NCBI GenBank assembly: GCA_965197825.1
Contig: CBDANW010000002.1
Coordinates: 310,001 to 374,000 of the forward strand
Source of the DNA: CBDANW01 sp965197825
Lineage (GTDB): Bacteria > Acidobacteriota > Vicinamibacteria > Marinacidobacterales > DATDRI01
Direction of reading: 5' to 3'
Length of the DNA: 64,000 nt
Shown here: positions 11,098-20,477 of the stretch, in pieces
Layout of the letters: the number at the start of each line of letters is the position of its first letter
Numbering within the stretch: the first letter of the stretch is position 1
Position numbers and translations under genes: made by a program
Notes under the pieces: generated by a model
Told to the model about the DNA's origin: nothing
Databases searched by the model: none
The model's input: only the letters and a program-made list of their open reading frames with translations

Positions 11098-11722
11098 CTA
11101 ATCCACGCCGCGGGCCGCGCTAGTGAGGATCTGCTGGATAAACCGCGGGTTGACTCCGACGTTCTCGCAGAGCCAAATGAGGCAATCCATTTCCTGCTGG
11201 TCGATCGATCCGTCCGCGTAGAAAATCACAACGATGTCCCGAATCAGCTGAAGCCTCTGGAGGCCGGTCATCATGTAGGCAATGTCCTTGGAAAGCTCGA
11301 CTACCTGCTTGCGAACCACATCGACGGGCTGGTTGAAGACTTCACGAATCTCGTCCAGGGAGACGGCGGGCCCCACCAAACTCTCGAGTGCCTCGACCTC
11401 GGAACGCTCGAAGACTCCGTTGGCGGCCGCCACGAGAAACTTTGCCTTCAGCAGATAGGCGCGTGCCTTGTCGCCGACATCGCCGGTGTCGGTCAGGTAT
11501 GTCGGCTCCATGATGCTCATGAGGTCGGTCACTTGATTGGCGACTTCGTCGGCAGTGAGGGTTCCTCCGTCGGAGCCGATCAGCTCGCGGTAGGGCTGGC
11601 CCTTGGTAAAGACTTCAAGCGCTTTCAGCCGCATGGGATTGAAGGGATGCGGGCTGAATCCGTCCTGTGGATCGGACTCCTGCGAGGCTACCTCGCTTCG
11701 AAAATCATCGAGCTGCGCCAGG
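11098..11722 (-). pseudogene. M48-family peptidase with TerB-like C-terminal domain, C-terminal fragment
   Basis: The frame upstream of the first Met (11634) reads DGFSPHPFNP and then MRLKALEVF, the linker seen after the M48 metallopeptidase domain in proteins that end in a TerB-like helical domain. The remaining ~200 residues include KAKFLVAAANGVFERSEVEA and IRDIVVIFYADGSIDQQEMD, typical TerB-like acidic motifs. The peptidase domain is missing: the frame meets an IS end (TGTGCCTTCTAC) at 11724 and a stop just beyond. Confidence 0.6.
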
Positions 11723-11723
11723 T

Positions 11724-11820
11724 TGTGCCTTCTACTTATTCATCCGCGCGCACCGAACTTGATTAGTCTCCAGTCTGCCGGCATCATGCCTGCATGATTT
11801 CATCGTTTGTTCGCGCTCTC
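11724..11820 (+). repeat. rve element C end (long copy)
   Basis: Begins TGTGCCTTCTACTTATTCA and matches, over about 95 bp, the inverted copy at 45252-45346. Shorter 24-bp copies lie at 26691-26714 and 28024-28047. The outer end faces the truncated M48-type gene. Confidence 0.75.
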
Positions 11821-12063
11821 ATCTCTGCCTTCAAGGCTCGTCCCGAGCTAGCTCTCGAGAGTGTCGCTCTTCGCGCGTCTGGAGATTCAGGGTTTAGTCC
11901 GGCATCTGCTGGTAGCCGCTCCGGCTCCATTCGCTTTTTCAGACACGACGGGCTCTGGAATGACCAGGTATAGTGTGGGCGGCTCTCGGCCAGTGGTCTC
12001 GGTGCTTGGGCGAGGACCCCCATACCCACCCTTGCCCGTTTTTCCACGAAATCGAGGTGCGTA

Positions 12064-13851
12064 ATGGAGATTCGGAACCTCAACCAGCTTCTCTCGAACG
12101 CGGCGAAGAAGTACGACAAGCCGGACGCCCTCCTGTACAAGAAAAAGGGGGAGTGGCGGCGGATCTCCTCGCGCGAGCTCATCGAAAAGGCAGGCAACTT
12201 GGCACTCGGGCTGAACGGCCTGGGTATCGGCCGGGGCGACAAGGTCACTCTCCTCTCGGAGAACCGCCACGAGTGGTTCATTATCGATGCCTCCCTCCAG
12301 ATCCTGGGCGCGGTCAACGTGCCGATCTACGCGACGCTCCCGCCTCCTCAGATCACCTATATCGTCTCGAACTCCGAGTCGAAGGTCATTATCGCCTCGA
12401 CCGCCGACCAGCAAAAGAAGATCGCCGCCATCCGTTCGGACCTCCCTTCGGTCGGACACTACATCACTATCGATCCGCCGACGGACGGCTACCAGGCGCT
12501 CACCCTTGACGAGGTGATGAAACAGGGCCAAGAGAGCCGGAGGGCAAAACCCGACCTCGTCGGCGAGCTATCGGATGCGGTCGACTCCGACGATCTCGCC
12601 AGCATCATCTATACGTCGGGAACGACCGGAGATCCGAAGGGCGTCATGCTCACCCACCGCAACCTGCTCTCGAACGTTGCGGCCAGCCAGAAGGCGCTCC
12701 CGGTCGAGGACACGGACGTTGCGCTCTCGGTGCTTCCCTATAGCCATGTCTTCGAGCGCCTGGTGGCGCATTACCTGTACGCCAACGGGGGTGCCACCGT
12801 GGCGCTCGCGGATGGCCAGGAGAAACTCCTGGAGAACCTCGGTGAGATCCGCCCTACCATCATGACGATGGTGCCTCGGTTCTACGAGAAGGTCTACGCC
12901 GGTGTGATGGAGAAAGTCGCTGCGGGGAGCGCGCTGAAGCAGAAGACCTTTCACTGGGCGGTCGCGATCGGACGCGAGCACGGGAAGTACCGGCAACGCG
13001 GCGAGCCGGCCCCGGCGCTCCTGAACGTCAAATACGCGCTCGCCTCCAGGCTCGCTTTCGCAAAGCTGCACGCCCGCGTCGGCGGCCGGCTGCGGTTCTT
13101 CATCTCGGGCGCGGCCCCGCTCGCGAGAGAGATCGCAGAGTTCTTCTGGGCGGCGGGGCTGCAGATCCTGGAGGGCTATGGGCTGACGGAAACCTCGCCG
13201 GTCATCTCCGTCAACCGTCCCGATGCCTTCAAGTTCGGGACGGTAGGACAGCCCGTCGAGGGAGTCGAGGTCAGGATCGCGAAGGATGGAGAGATCCTGG
13301 TCCGTGGGCCCAACGTCATGAAGGGCTACTACAAGAACGAGGCAGCCACTCGAGAAGCCATTGACGAGGACGACTTCTTCCATACCGGTGACGTAGGGGT
13401 TCTCGACTCAGACGGGTTTCTTGCCATCACCGACCGCAAGAAGGACCTCATCGTTACCGCGGGAGGCAAGAACATCGCTCCCCAGCCCATCGAGGGCCGC
13501 GTCAAGACGAACGCTTACATTGCGGAGTTCGTCCTGGTGGGCAACAAGCGGAAGTTCCCGGCAGCGATCGTGGTGCCTGATTTCGAGAAGCTCGGTGCCT
13601 GGTGCAAGGAGCAATCCATCGACGCCTCCGACCGGAACTCGATGACCGGTCATCCCGATGTGATCGCTTTCATGGAGAGCCAAGTACAGTCGATGACCTC
13701 GCACCTCGCGCAGTTCGAGAAGATCAAGAAGATCACCCTGATAGCAACGGAATTCACTCTGGAGGGCGGGGAGCTGACGCCGACGCTCAAGGTGAAACGA
13801 AAGGTTATCGAGGCCCGTTACAAGGACGTCATCGATCGGATGTACGAGTGA
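12064..13851 (+). CDS. fadD: Long-chain fatty-acid--CoA ligase (AMP-forming)
   Basis: 595 residues, complete. Activates a fatty acid with ATP to an acyl-adenylate and then an acyl-CoA. ANL-superfamily motifs are in order: P-loop YTSGTTGDPKGVMLTH (~182), GYGLTETSP (~375), TGDVGVLDSDGFLAITDRKK with hinge (~440) and GGKNIAPQPIE (~475). The N-terminal PQITYIVSNSESKVI region is usual for the long-chain branch. ATG with a GAGGTG upstream. Its stop overlaps a possible GTG start of the gatB fragment, so the two were translationally coupled. No membrane segment or fusion seen. Confidence 0.93.
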   Translation: MEIRNLNQLLSNAAKKYDKPDALLYKKKGEWRRISSRELIEKAGNLALGLNGLGIGRGDKVTLLSENRHEWFIIDASLQILGAVNVPIYATLPPPQITYIVSNSESKVIIASTADQQKKIAAIRSDLPSVGHYITIDPPTDGYQALTLDEVMKQGQESRRAKPDLVGELSDAVDSDDLASIIYTSGTTGDPKGVMLTHRNLLSNVAASQKALPVEDTDVALSVLPYSHVFERLVAHYLYANGGATVALADGQEKLLENLGEIRPTIMTMVPRFYEKVYAGVMEKVAAGSALKQKTFHWAVAIGREHGKYRQRGEPAPALLNVKYALASRLAFAKLHARVGGRLRFFISGAAPLAREIAEFFWAAGLQILEGYGLTETSPVISVNRPDAFKFGTVGQPVEGVEVRIAKDGEILVRGPNVMKGYYKNEAATREAIDEDDFFHTGDVGVLDSDGFLAITDRKKDLIVTAGGKNIAPQPIEGRVKTNAYIAEFVLVGNKRKFPAAIVVPDFEKLGAWCKEQSIDASDRNSMTGHPDVIAFMESQVQSMTSHLAQFEKIKKITLIATEFTLEGGELTPTLKVKRKVIEARYKDVIDRMYE

Positions 13852-13853
13852 CG

Positions 13854-13954
13854 ATGTCCGGCTACGAGACCGTCATCGGCCTCGAGCTCCACGCTCAGCT
13901 CAGGACAGAGACCAAGCTTTTCTGCAGGTGCCGCACGCGCTTCAGTGACCACGT
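13854..13954 (+). pseudogene. gatB: Aspartyl/glutamyl-tRNA amidotransferase subunit B, first 33 codons
   Basis: MSGYETVIGLELHAQLRTET and then KLFCRCRTRFS match the highly conserved GatB N-terminus. The gene is cut by an IS terminal module at 13955. GatB is needed for Gln-tRNA or Asn-tRNA formation in bacteria lacking the direct synthetases, so an intact copy is expected elsewhere or this join is a rearrangement. Confidence 0.85.
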
Positions 13955-14031
13955 CCTGTGCCAAAACTCGGCCCTTTTGAAATAGACTATAAATCAGCAG
14001 CTTAGTATCTGTGTTTGCGACCGGACCAAGG
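13955..14031 (+). repeat. rve terminal module, copy 4 (B tail fragment)
   Basis: Module 13955-14005 followed by about 26 bp of the B tail (TATCTGTGTTTGCGACCGG). The outer end abuts the truncated gatB. The next ~80 bp are not recognised. Confidence 0.75.
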
Positions 14032-14113
14032 AGGGTAGCTCTGCTCAATGGTTGTTGCAGGCCCCACCGTCCACGCCGCGTCAACTGGTCGCTTGTAACG
14101 TTACCAGTGGATC

Positions 14114-14169
14114 AAGTTTTGGCACAGGACGGGGTGCATTGGTACAACACGCAACGACTCTTGGAGCCG
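14114..14169 (-). repeat. Module copy 5 (21 bp) joined to a 33-bp IS3 internal fragment
   Basis: AAGTTTTGGCACAGGACGGG (module tip, minus orientation) runs directly into TTGGTACAACACGCAACGAC and onward to GGAGCCG, identical to the 3' coding part of the IS3 transposase at about 18199-18231. Two tiny pieces of different IS elements side by side bridge unrelated host sequence. Confidence 0.7.
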
Positions 14170-14380
14170 TATATAAAGACATTGGTTGCTATGATCTTGC
14201 TATCCAGGACTACAATAGGGCGATAAAGTTGGCCTCCGGTATTGCCGCAATTCATGACAATCGTGGTGTTGCATATAGCGCCAAGGGAGAACATGACCTC
14301 GCAATCCGTGACCACAACAGGGCGATTGAACTTCACTCGCAATTCGCCCTCGCGTACAACAATCGGGGCTGTGCTTGGGT
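14170..14380 (+). pseudogene. TPR-repeat protein fragment
   Basis: About 70 residues covering two tetratricopeptide repeats (YDLAIQDYNRAIKL and NRGVAYSAKGEHDLAIRDHN, then ALAYNNRG). Both ends are lost: an IS fragment on the left, and recD2-side sequence after about 14380. TPRs mediate protein-protein contacts; nothing more specific can be said. Confidence 0.65.
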
Positions 14381-14446
14381 CTGCAAATTGCTGGCGGAAG
14401 AGCCCGGTTTAACGGACCGGAAGACCACCACCGCACTCGGCACGTC

Positions 14447-16668
14447 GTGAACGGTGCGGCCAGGCGACAACAGAAAGCGCCAAACCAGGAGGTTCTGGCT
14501 GGCCTCGTCGAGCGGGTGACGTTCCACAACGCCGATAATGGATTCTGCGTTCTGCGCATCAAGGCCCGGGGCCATCGCGATCTTGTGACGGTCGTCGGGC
14601 ACGCCGCCATCGTTTCGGCCGGGGAGTGGGTCACGGCAGCGGGGGAATGGGTCAACGATCGCACCCACGGCCAGCAATTCAAGGCGGGCTTCATGCGCAC
14701 CTCGGAGCCATCGTCGATCGACGGCATCGAGAAATACCTTGGCTCCGGCATGATCCACGGCATCGGGCCGGTCTACGCTAGGAAGATGGTCAAGGCGTTT
14801 GGCGAAAAGGTATTCGATATCATCGAGGCCGAGCCGGAACGACTGCGCGAGGTGACCGGCATCGGCCGTGTGCGTGCCAAACGCATCACCGACGCCTGGG
14901 CGGAACAGAAGATCGTTCGCGAGATCATGGTGTTCCTGCACAGCCATGGCATCGGCACGGCGCGCGCGGTGCGGATCTACAAGACCTACGGCGTGGATGC
15001 CGTTCAGGTCATGACCGAGAACCCGTACCGCCTTGCACGAGATATTCGCGGCATCGGGTTCAAGACCGCCGACACGATCGCCATGAAGCTCGGCATCGAG
15101 AAAACAGCCATGATCCGGGTTCGCGCGGGGATTTCCCATGCGCTCACCGAGGCGATGGATGACGGTCATTGCGGCCTTCCTGCCGAAAAGCTTTCACCGC
15201 TCGCCGTCGAATTGCTGGAAGTGTCAAAGGAGTTGGTTCAAGACGCGCTGGACCTCGAACTGGCAGAAGGCACCGTCGTCGCTGCGGCAGTTGCCGGAAC
15301 TCCCTGTATATTCCTTGGCGGCCTCTACCGTGCCGAACGGGTGATCGCCGAGAGGGTTCTCCGGATTACGGGCGGCAAGCTTCCTTGGCCGGATATCGAT
15401 GCCGGCAAGGCGCTACCCTGGGTCGAGGGGAAGACCGTCTGTCGCTGGCGGCAAGCCAGGCCGAGGCGGTTCGCCTAGCCCTGACCTCCAAGGCATTGGT
15501 CATCACCGGCGGGCCGGGCGTGGGCAAAACGACCATCGTCAACGCCATCCTGCGCATCCTGGCCGCCAAGGGCGTGACCCTGCTGCTCTGCGCCCCAACC
15601 GGCCGCGCCGCCAAGCGGATGACCGAGGCCACCGGGTTCGAGGCGAAAACGATCCACCGGCTACTCGAAGTCGATCCCAAGGGCGGTGGGTTCAAGCGCA
15701 ACGGCAACAACCCTCTCGATTGCGGTCTGCTGGTCGTTGACGAGACCTCGATGGTGGACGTCATGCTGATGCAGGCCTTGCTGAAGGCGGTCCCCGACAC
15801 TGCCGCGCTACTGATCGTGGGAGATATCGACCAACTGCCCTCGGTCGGTCCGGGCCAGGTACTGGCAAGCATCATCGCCTCCGGTGCCGTCTCGGTCGTG
15901 CGGCTGACCGAGGTTTTCCGTCAGGCAGCGCGAAGCCGGATCGTTACCAGCGCGCACGGGATCAACCGGGGTTCCATTCCCAATCTTTCGAAGCCCGAGG
16001 CCGACAGCGACTTCTACTTCGTGCAGGCGGACAACCCGGAAACCGCGGTGCCGCGAATCATCGAATTGGTGAAGACGCGCATCCCGAAGCGCTTCGGGCT
16101 CGATCCGGTCCGCGACATCCAGGTGCTGTGCCCGATGAACCGCGGCGGCGTCGGCGCCCGCTCGCTCAACATCGAGCTGCAGGCCGCCCTCAATCCGGCC
16201 GGAGAGCGCAAGGTCGAGCGCTTCGGCTGGACCTTCGCGCCCGGCGACAAGGTGATGCAGATCGAAAACGATTATGACAAGGAGGTTTATAACGGCGACA
16301 TCGGCTATATCGACGATGTCGATCCCGATGACGGCGAGCTGACCGCGCATTTCGACGGGCGCGCCGTCGCCTATGGCTTCGGCGAGCTTGACACGCTGGT
16401 TCCGGCATACGCTGCAACCATTCACAAGAGCCAGGGTTCGGAGTATCCTGCCGTCGTCATCCCCGTTCTGACCCAGCACTACGTTATGTTGCAGCGGAAT
16501 CTGCTCTACACCGGCGTGACACGCGGCAAACGGCTGGTTGTGCTGGTCGGCCAGAAGAAGGCTGTCGCCATCGCCGTGCGCAATGTCTCGGGACGGCGGC
16601 GGTGGTCGAAACTGGATGAATGGCTCGGCGATGCGGGAAACCGGCTTGCTCTCTCTTCCGGCAGCTGA
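14447..16668 (+). pseudogene. recD2: RecD2-type 5'-3' DNA helicase with a one-base frameshift
   Basis: Near full-length RecD2 (SF1B helicase). The GTG at 14447 starts ARRQQKAPNQEVLAGLVERV, the usual N-terminus. The N-terminal helix-hairpin-helix region (SGMIHGIGPVYARKM; VTGIGRVRAKRI) and helicase motifs I (GGPGVGKTT), Ia (APTGRAAKR), II (VVDETSMVD), III (VGDIDQLPSVGPG) and VI (YTGVTRGKR) are all present. Around 15437 the sequence reads GAAGACCGTCTGTCG where the family expects a Gly-Leu-Ser continuation; one G is missing, and the second half is in another frame. The protein resembles alphaproteobacterial RecD2 more than expected for its neighbours. Inactive unless the deletion is a sequencing error. 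Confidence 0.85.
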
Positions 16669-16750
16669 TCCAGGAAGTGCGATGGCTAGCGGCGTGCGCT
16701 GGTGGCTCTGCTGGTGGTCAATGGATGGTACTGGATCTGAAGATAGCCGT

Positions 16751-16906
16751 CCTGTGCCAAAACTCGGCCCTCTTGAAATAGCCGATAAATCAGCAGCTTA
16801 GCGTCTGTGTTTTGCGATGGTGCCAAGGGCCGTGGCCTTTACAATCGTCTGGCCCGAGGGTGTTATCTTCGGATCCATCATGACGTACCATGTGCAATTC
16901 CTACTG
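16751..16906 (+). repeat. rve element B left end (module copy 6)
   Basis: Module 16751-16801 followed by the B left inverted repeat and the first codons of the B transposase (MTYHVQFLLL) up to about 16906, where homology to B1 ends. About 80 bp between recD2 and this end are unassigned. Confidence 0.8.
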
Positions 16907-16962
16907 TTGGTCAGGCAGCCGTTGTTCGATCGGGCAGCCCTGCCGCTCACACAGACCTCATG

Positions 16963-17027
16963 GGTGCTTCCGCCATTAAGTGTTGGCAAAATGACACTAA
17001 GACTTTACGGTGCATTAAATTACAGCC
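16963..17027 (+). repeat. Repeat D, copy 1
   Basis: 65 bp starting GGTGCTTCCGCCATTAAGTG and ending AAATTACAGCC; a second copy is at 21607-21671 and a 22-bp tip at 55872-55893. Likely an IS or MITE end of unknown family. Confidence 0.6.
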
Positions 17028-17033
17028 ATGGTC

Positions 17034-17067
17034 TTTCAAAAGGGCCGAGTTTTGGCACAGGACGGGG
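17034..17067 (-). repeat. rve terminal module, copy 7 (34-bp tip)
   Basis: TTTCAAAAGGGCCGAGTTTT then GGCACAGGACGGGG, minus orientation, wedged between repeat D and about 60 unassigned bases. Confidence 0.7.
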
Positions 17068-17127
17068 AGAGTGGCCCGGCGACTTTTTTTCTGGTCAAGA
17101 CCTTGTAAGGTGAAAAGAGGGATACCC

Positions 17128-17435
17128 GTCTGGTCAAAATACTCGAACGCCCAGCGGGTCAGCAGTTTGCACCTTTCCGAGGGCTGCTTGAATCTGGCAT
17201 CGCGGTCGGATACGTATTTCTTCCGGGTGCGCAGTTCGTTGCCTGCAGCTCGCCCCGGCAGCCGATTTGAGCCAGCCGTGCGCACCCCCGGTGGGCCTGT
17301 CGCCCGCCACCCGCAGCCCAGGGGTCGGAAGCCAGTCCTGCGGCGCGAAATACCCTGGATTCTGCGCGGATTCCAAGGGCGTCTAAGCTGCTGATTTGCG
17401 GTCTATTTCAAAAGGGCCGAGTTTTGGCACAGGAC
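17128..17435 (-). repeat. rve element A left end (module copy 8)
   Basis: Inverted A-type end: module 17383-17435 and A tail 17128-17382, matching 25331-25638. The outer end directly abuts the IS3 transposase below. Confidence 0.8.
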
Positions 17436-18314
17436 GGGGTCGAGCCGATCTGCCGGATGCTCCCGATCGCCCCGTCGACCTATTACGAGCAGAAAGCGAG
17501 AGAGAAGGACCCAAGCCGCCAGCCAGCGAGAGCGAAGCGCGACGTCCAACTCCGCGGCGAGATTCGTCGTGTACGGCAAGAGAACTTTGACGTGTATGGC
17601 GTGCGCAAGGTCTGGCGTCAGCTGTGCCGTGAGGGCCGCGACGTGGCTCGATGCACGGTGGCCCGTCTGATGCGTGAAATGGGTCTCCAGGGGGCGGTCC
17701 GTGGACGTCGATTCAAGACGACGAAGCCGGATTCGAGCGGCGCTCGCCCGATGGACCTCGTGGAGCGCGACTTCAACGCCACACGCCCGAACGAGCTCTG
17801 GGTTTCGGACCTGACCTACATTGCCACGTGGCGCGGCTTCGTGTATGTCGCCTTCGTCATCGACGTCTTCGCTCGACTCATCGTCGGTTGGCGAGCGACG
17901 ACATCGTTGACTGCCGGCATCGCTCTCGATGCGTTGGAGCAGGCGCTGCACGAGCGCCGACTAAACCCAGAACACCCATTGGTGCATCACAGCGATCGCG
18001 GCGTGCAGTACGTCTCGACCCGTTACACCGAGCGGCTCGCCGAGGCGGGTATTGAGCCGTCCGTCGGCAGCCGAGGCGACTCTTACGATAACGCTTTGGC
18101 TGAATCCAGCATCGGCCTCTACAAGACCGAGGTGATCCGTCGACGCGGGCCCTGGCGTGGTCCTGAGGACGTCGAGTTCGCCACCCTCGAGTGGGTCCAT
18201 TGGTACAACACGCAACGACTCTTGGAGCCGATCGGTAATGTCTCCCCCGTCGAGTACGAGATGAACTACTATCGGTCGCAGGAAGGCTCGCTAGAGATGG
18301 CGAGACTCAACTAA
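17436..18314 (+). pseudogene. IS3-family transposase OrfB, N-terminus and partner OrfA lost
   Basis: 292 residues of the rve (DDE) transposase: HTH_21-like N-terminal part (FDVYGVRKVWRQL, then RCTVARLMREMGLQG), then the catalytic core WVSDLTYIATWRGF (D), VHHSDRGVQYVS (D) and NALAESSIGLYKTEVI (E). The beginning (GVEPICRMLPIAPSTYYE) is missing roughly a dozen residues and the slippery OrfA region. All catalytic residues remain, but without OrfA no OrfAB transposase can form. Confidence 0.85.
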
Positions 18315-18344
18315 AACAGTCTCCGGAAAACCCGGGGCGGTTCA
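17436..18344 (+). mobile_element. IS3-family element 1, left part missing
   Basis: Carries most of orfB and the right terminal repeat, which reads inward TGAACCGCCCCGGGTTTTCC and ends at 18344. orfA and the left end are gone, replaced by the element A end. Two short internal pieces of the same IS occur at 14137-14169 and 20669-20738. Confidence 0.85.
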
Positions 18345-18497
18345 GTAGTTTTCGTGAATGGTGAGAAAAGAGAGATGATCGTTGAATCCGATGGTGTGAT
18401 CGAACAAGGTCAGTCCTATCGGTTCATGAAAGACAAGAAAACGGTAGCGATGGTACCGCCCGAACGCATACTGTACATGGCAGAGATTGAAGAATAG
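18345..18497 (+). pseudogene. Unknown protein, last 50 codons
   Basis: Starting at the IS3 edge there is an open frame VVFVNGEKREMIVESDGVIE... ending RILYMAEIEE and TAG at 18495. Codon use and composition look like real coding sequence. Its 5' part must have been removed with the IS. Family not recognised. Confidence 0.45.
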
Positions 18498-18512
18498 CAC
18501 CTCAACCCGTCA

Positions 18513-18725
18513 TCAAGTACCTTTTTGAGGCTCTGCCTTCCTGTCCGGCAACCCTGCCGCACCTAACAGACCTATCGGGCCAAATAGTAGTCCGAGAAGA
18601 AACCAACGGACTCCGCTATGCCCTTTTAGATTGGCGACATGGCTGCTCATTATCCCTATCCCAACCCACAATAAAGCCACGGAGAATAGAAAACCAAAAG
18701 AGCCTAGCAGCGCTATTGCTTCCAT
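18513..18725 (-). CDS. Small membrane protein
   Basis: 70 residues with two predicted membrane helices (ALLGSFGFLFSVALLWVGIG and WFLLGLLFGPIGLLGAAGL) and a short polar loop containing KGHSGVR, ending in a charged tail (PDRKAEPQKGT). This layout is common in small bacterial envelope proteins of unknown function. Convergent with the fragment at 18345-18497. Confidence 0.6.
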   Translation of the reverse strand: MEAIALLGSFGFLFSVALLWVGIGIMSSHVANLKGHSGVRWFLLGLLFGPIGLLGAAGLPDRKAEPQKGT

Positions 18726-18792
18726 GATTTACCTCTCTCTCTCCCGTCTAGTCTTGCCGATGGCCTCCATTGGTCATCGGGCCAGTTTACCG

Positions 18793-20162
18793 AGCTACCC
18801 TCAGAAGGTGTGGAAATAAAGTAAAGGCGGAGTAACCTTCCGCGTCACGAAACACGGCGTGAAGGGGCCAACGGAAGGAGACACCGCCATGAAGGAAAAG
18901 ACCACAGGACGACGGAGCTCGTCAAGGGTGGCTTGGGAGTCGCTGGAGAAGTGGGCGAGGCTTGAGATCCAGGATTGGGTGCAGGAGCTGATGGTAGCCG
19001 AAGTCACGGAGCTTCTCGGGCGTGAGAAATCGGAGAGACGGAAGCCCGTGGACACAACGGCGGGCTATCGAAATGGATACGGTAAGCCTCGGAAGCTGAC
19101 GATGAGCGTGGGCACAGTGACGGTTCGCCGGCCGAGAGTACGGGACGTGGAGGAGAGGTTCGAAAGTCGAGTGCTTCCGCTGTTCAAGCGTCGGAGCGAA
19201 ACGGTGAGCGAGTTGATTCCGGAGCTGTATCTGCATGGACTAGCTCACGGAGATTTCGATCTGGCGCTCCGCGGGCTTCTAGGGGAGGACGCTCCACTTT
19301 CTCCCAGCACGGTGTCGCGGCTGAAACAGAAATGGCAGGGAGAGTACGAGCAGTGGCTAGCTAGCCCACTGGAAGAACTCGAGCTCGTGTACCTGTGGGT
19401 AGATGGCGTGTACGTGAAGGCCGGCCTTGAGAAGGACAAGGCGGCGGTGCTAGTTGCGGTTGGTGGCCTGTCCGACGGGACGAAAATCGTTCTGACGCTG
19501 GAGGCCGGGCATCGAGAATCCGAAGCGTCATGGTCGTCGCTGCTACGGAGACTGAAGAAGCGCGGTCTGAGATGTCCCCGTTTGGTGATCGGTGACGGTC
19601 ATCTCGGCATCTGGGCCGCGACCCGAAACGTATTTCCAGAAGCTGAGGAACAGCGGTGCTGGAACCACCGAATCCTCAACGTACTGGACCGGATTCCGAA
19701 AAGGGACCAGGCGCAGGCCAAGCCGCTGTTGACGGCGATCCCCTACGCCACCAGCCTGCAGGAGTGCGAGACGAAGAAGGCCAAGTTCCAGGATTGGTGC
19801 TTGCGCAAGGGTCTTCCGGGGGCCGCGCACGTGCTCGACGAGGACTGGGAGCGGATGGTCAGCTTCTATTCCTTTCCCAAGCCTCACTGGCAACACCTTC
19901 GCACGAGCAACGTCGTGGAGTCACCGTTCGCTGCACTGAGATTGAGAACGGATGCGGCCAAAAGGTTCAAGAAAGTCGAGTCCGCCACTGCGACAATCTT
20001 CAAACTGCTTCTGGTTGCGGAGAAGAATTTTCGCCGGCTCAATGCACCGGAGCTGATGCGAGAGGTTCACCTGGGCGTTCGATTTGAAGATGGAGACAGG
20101 GTAACGGAGTCGTCGAAGGTTGCTGCTGCCTGAACTTTTTTACACACCTATTGACAAGAGCT
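18793..20162 (+). mobile_element. IS256-like element type 2, copy 1
   Basis: Ends read AGCTACCCTCAGAAGGTGTG (left) and, inward from the right, AGCTCTTGTCAATAGGTGTG. Flanked by a target duplication CAGTTTACCG (18783-18792 and 20163-20172). A second copy lies at 40319-41687 and a right-end piece at 36637-36846. Removing the element rejoins the 3' end of the small gene at 20167-20346 with its downstream sequence. Confidence 0.92.
18889..20133 (+). CDS. IS256-like (type 2) transposase
   Basis: 414-residue Mutator-family transposase, intact. Catalytic contexts are LWVDGVYVKAG (D), VIGDGHLGIW (D) and NVVESPFAALRLRTDAAKR (E), with CW-x-H before the third. It begins MKEKTTGRRSS after an AAGGAG; a longer frame from 18859 exists only in this copy because of one extra base in the leader, and the 40-kb copy shows 18889 is the true start. 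Only a few residues differ between the two copies, so duplication was recent. Confidence 0.92.
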   Translation: MKEKTTGRRSSSRVAWESLEKWARLEIQDWVQELMVAEVTELLGREKSERRKPVDTTAGYRNGYGKPRKLTMSVGTVTVRRPRVRDVEERFESRVLPLFKRRSETVSELIPELYLHGLAHGDFDLALRGLLGEDAPLSPSTVSRLKQKWQGEYEQWLASPLEELELVYLWVDGVYVKAGLEKDKAAVLVAVGGLSDGTKIVLTLEAGHRESEASWSSLLRRLKKRGLRCPRLVIGDGHLGIWAATRNVFPEAEEQRCWNHRILNVLDRIPKRDQAQAKPLLTAIPYATSLQECETKKAKFQDWCLRKGLPGAAHVLDEDWERMVSFYSFPKPHWQHLRTSNVVESPFAALRLRTDAAKRFKKVESATATIFKLLLVAEKNFRRLNAPELMREVHLGVRFEDGDRVTESSKVAAA

Positions 20163-20166
20163 CAGT

Positions 20167-20346
20167 TTACCGGCCAAACCCTCCTGTTAGTCTAGAGTAT
20201 TGAAAGCGCGGCATTTCAGCGGCCCTCTCACTCGCTTTGAGAATCCGGTTCTCTTCCTCCAGCCTGAGAATCCGGTTCTCCTCTTCGAGCTGCCTCTGTC
20301 GTTCTCCTTTGTCTAGGCTGGGAACTATGGTAGGATGCTTACGCAT
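20167..20346 (-). CDS. 59-residue coiled-coil protein
   Basis: Starts MRKHPTIVPSLDKGERQRQL and then contains a perfect tandem of LEEENRIL (LEEENRILRLEEENRIL), a short heptad-like coiled coil, ending SRLTGGFGR. An AAAGGG lies upstream of the ATG. The stop codon lies inside the type 2 IS target duplication, so the insertion left the gene intact but replaced everything downstream. No family recognised. Confidence 0.5.
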   Translation of the reverse strand: MRKHPTIVPSLDKGERQRQLEEENRILRLEEENRILKASERAAEMPRFQYSRLTGGFGR

Positions 20347-20420
20347 AGCGAAGCCCTTTCTGTGGCCGCCCTGGTCCCCGTGGTAGGCTCCCGGGTGGCC
20401 TGGAAATAAGTTTTCATATG

Positions 20421-20455
20421 AACGCCTCGGTTACTGGCCGGGGCGTTTTCGTTTT
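20421..20455 (+). terminator. Rho-independent terminator-like hairpin
   Basis: AACGCCTCGG (20421-20430) pairs with CCGGGGCGTT (20438-20447) over 10 bp with one T-G, 7-base loop, followed by TTCGTTTT. It is oriented for plus-strand transcripts, although the neighbouring small genes are on the minus strand; it may shield them. Confidence 0.5.
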
Positions 20456-20477
20456 CGATCTCTAGCCTATCACCCTA

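Noticed and set aside
11030..11101. Short plus-strand frame ending TTLAALKIRVEEL before the M48-type gene
   Set aside because: Only 26 codons, with no start signal and no recognisable family; not enough to call a gene.
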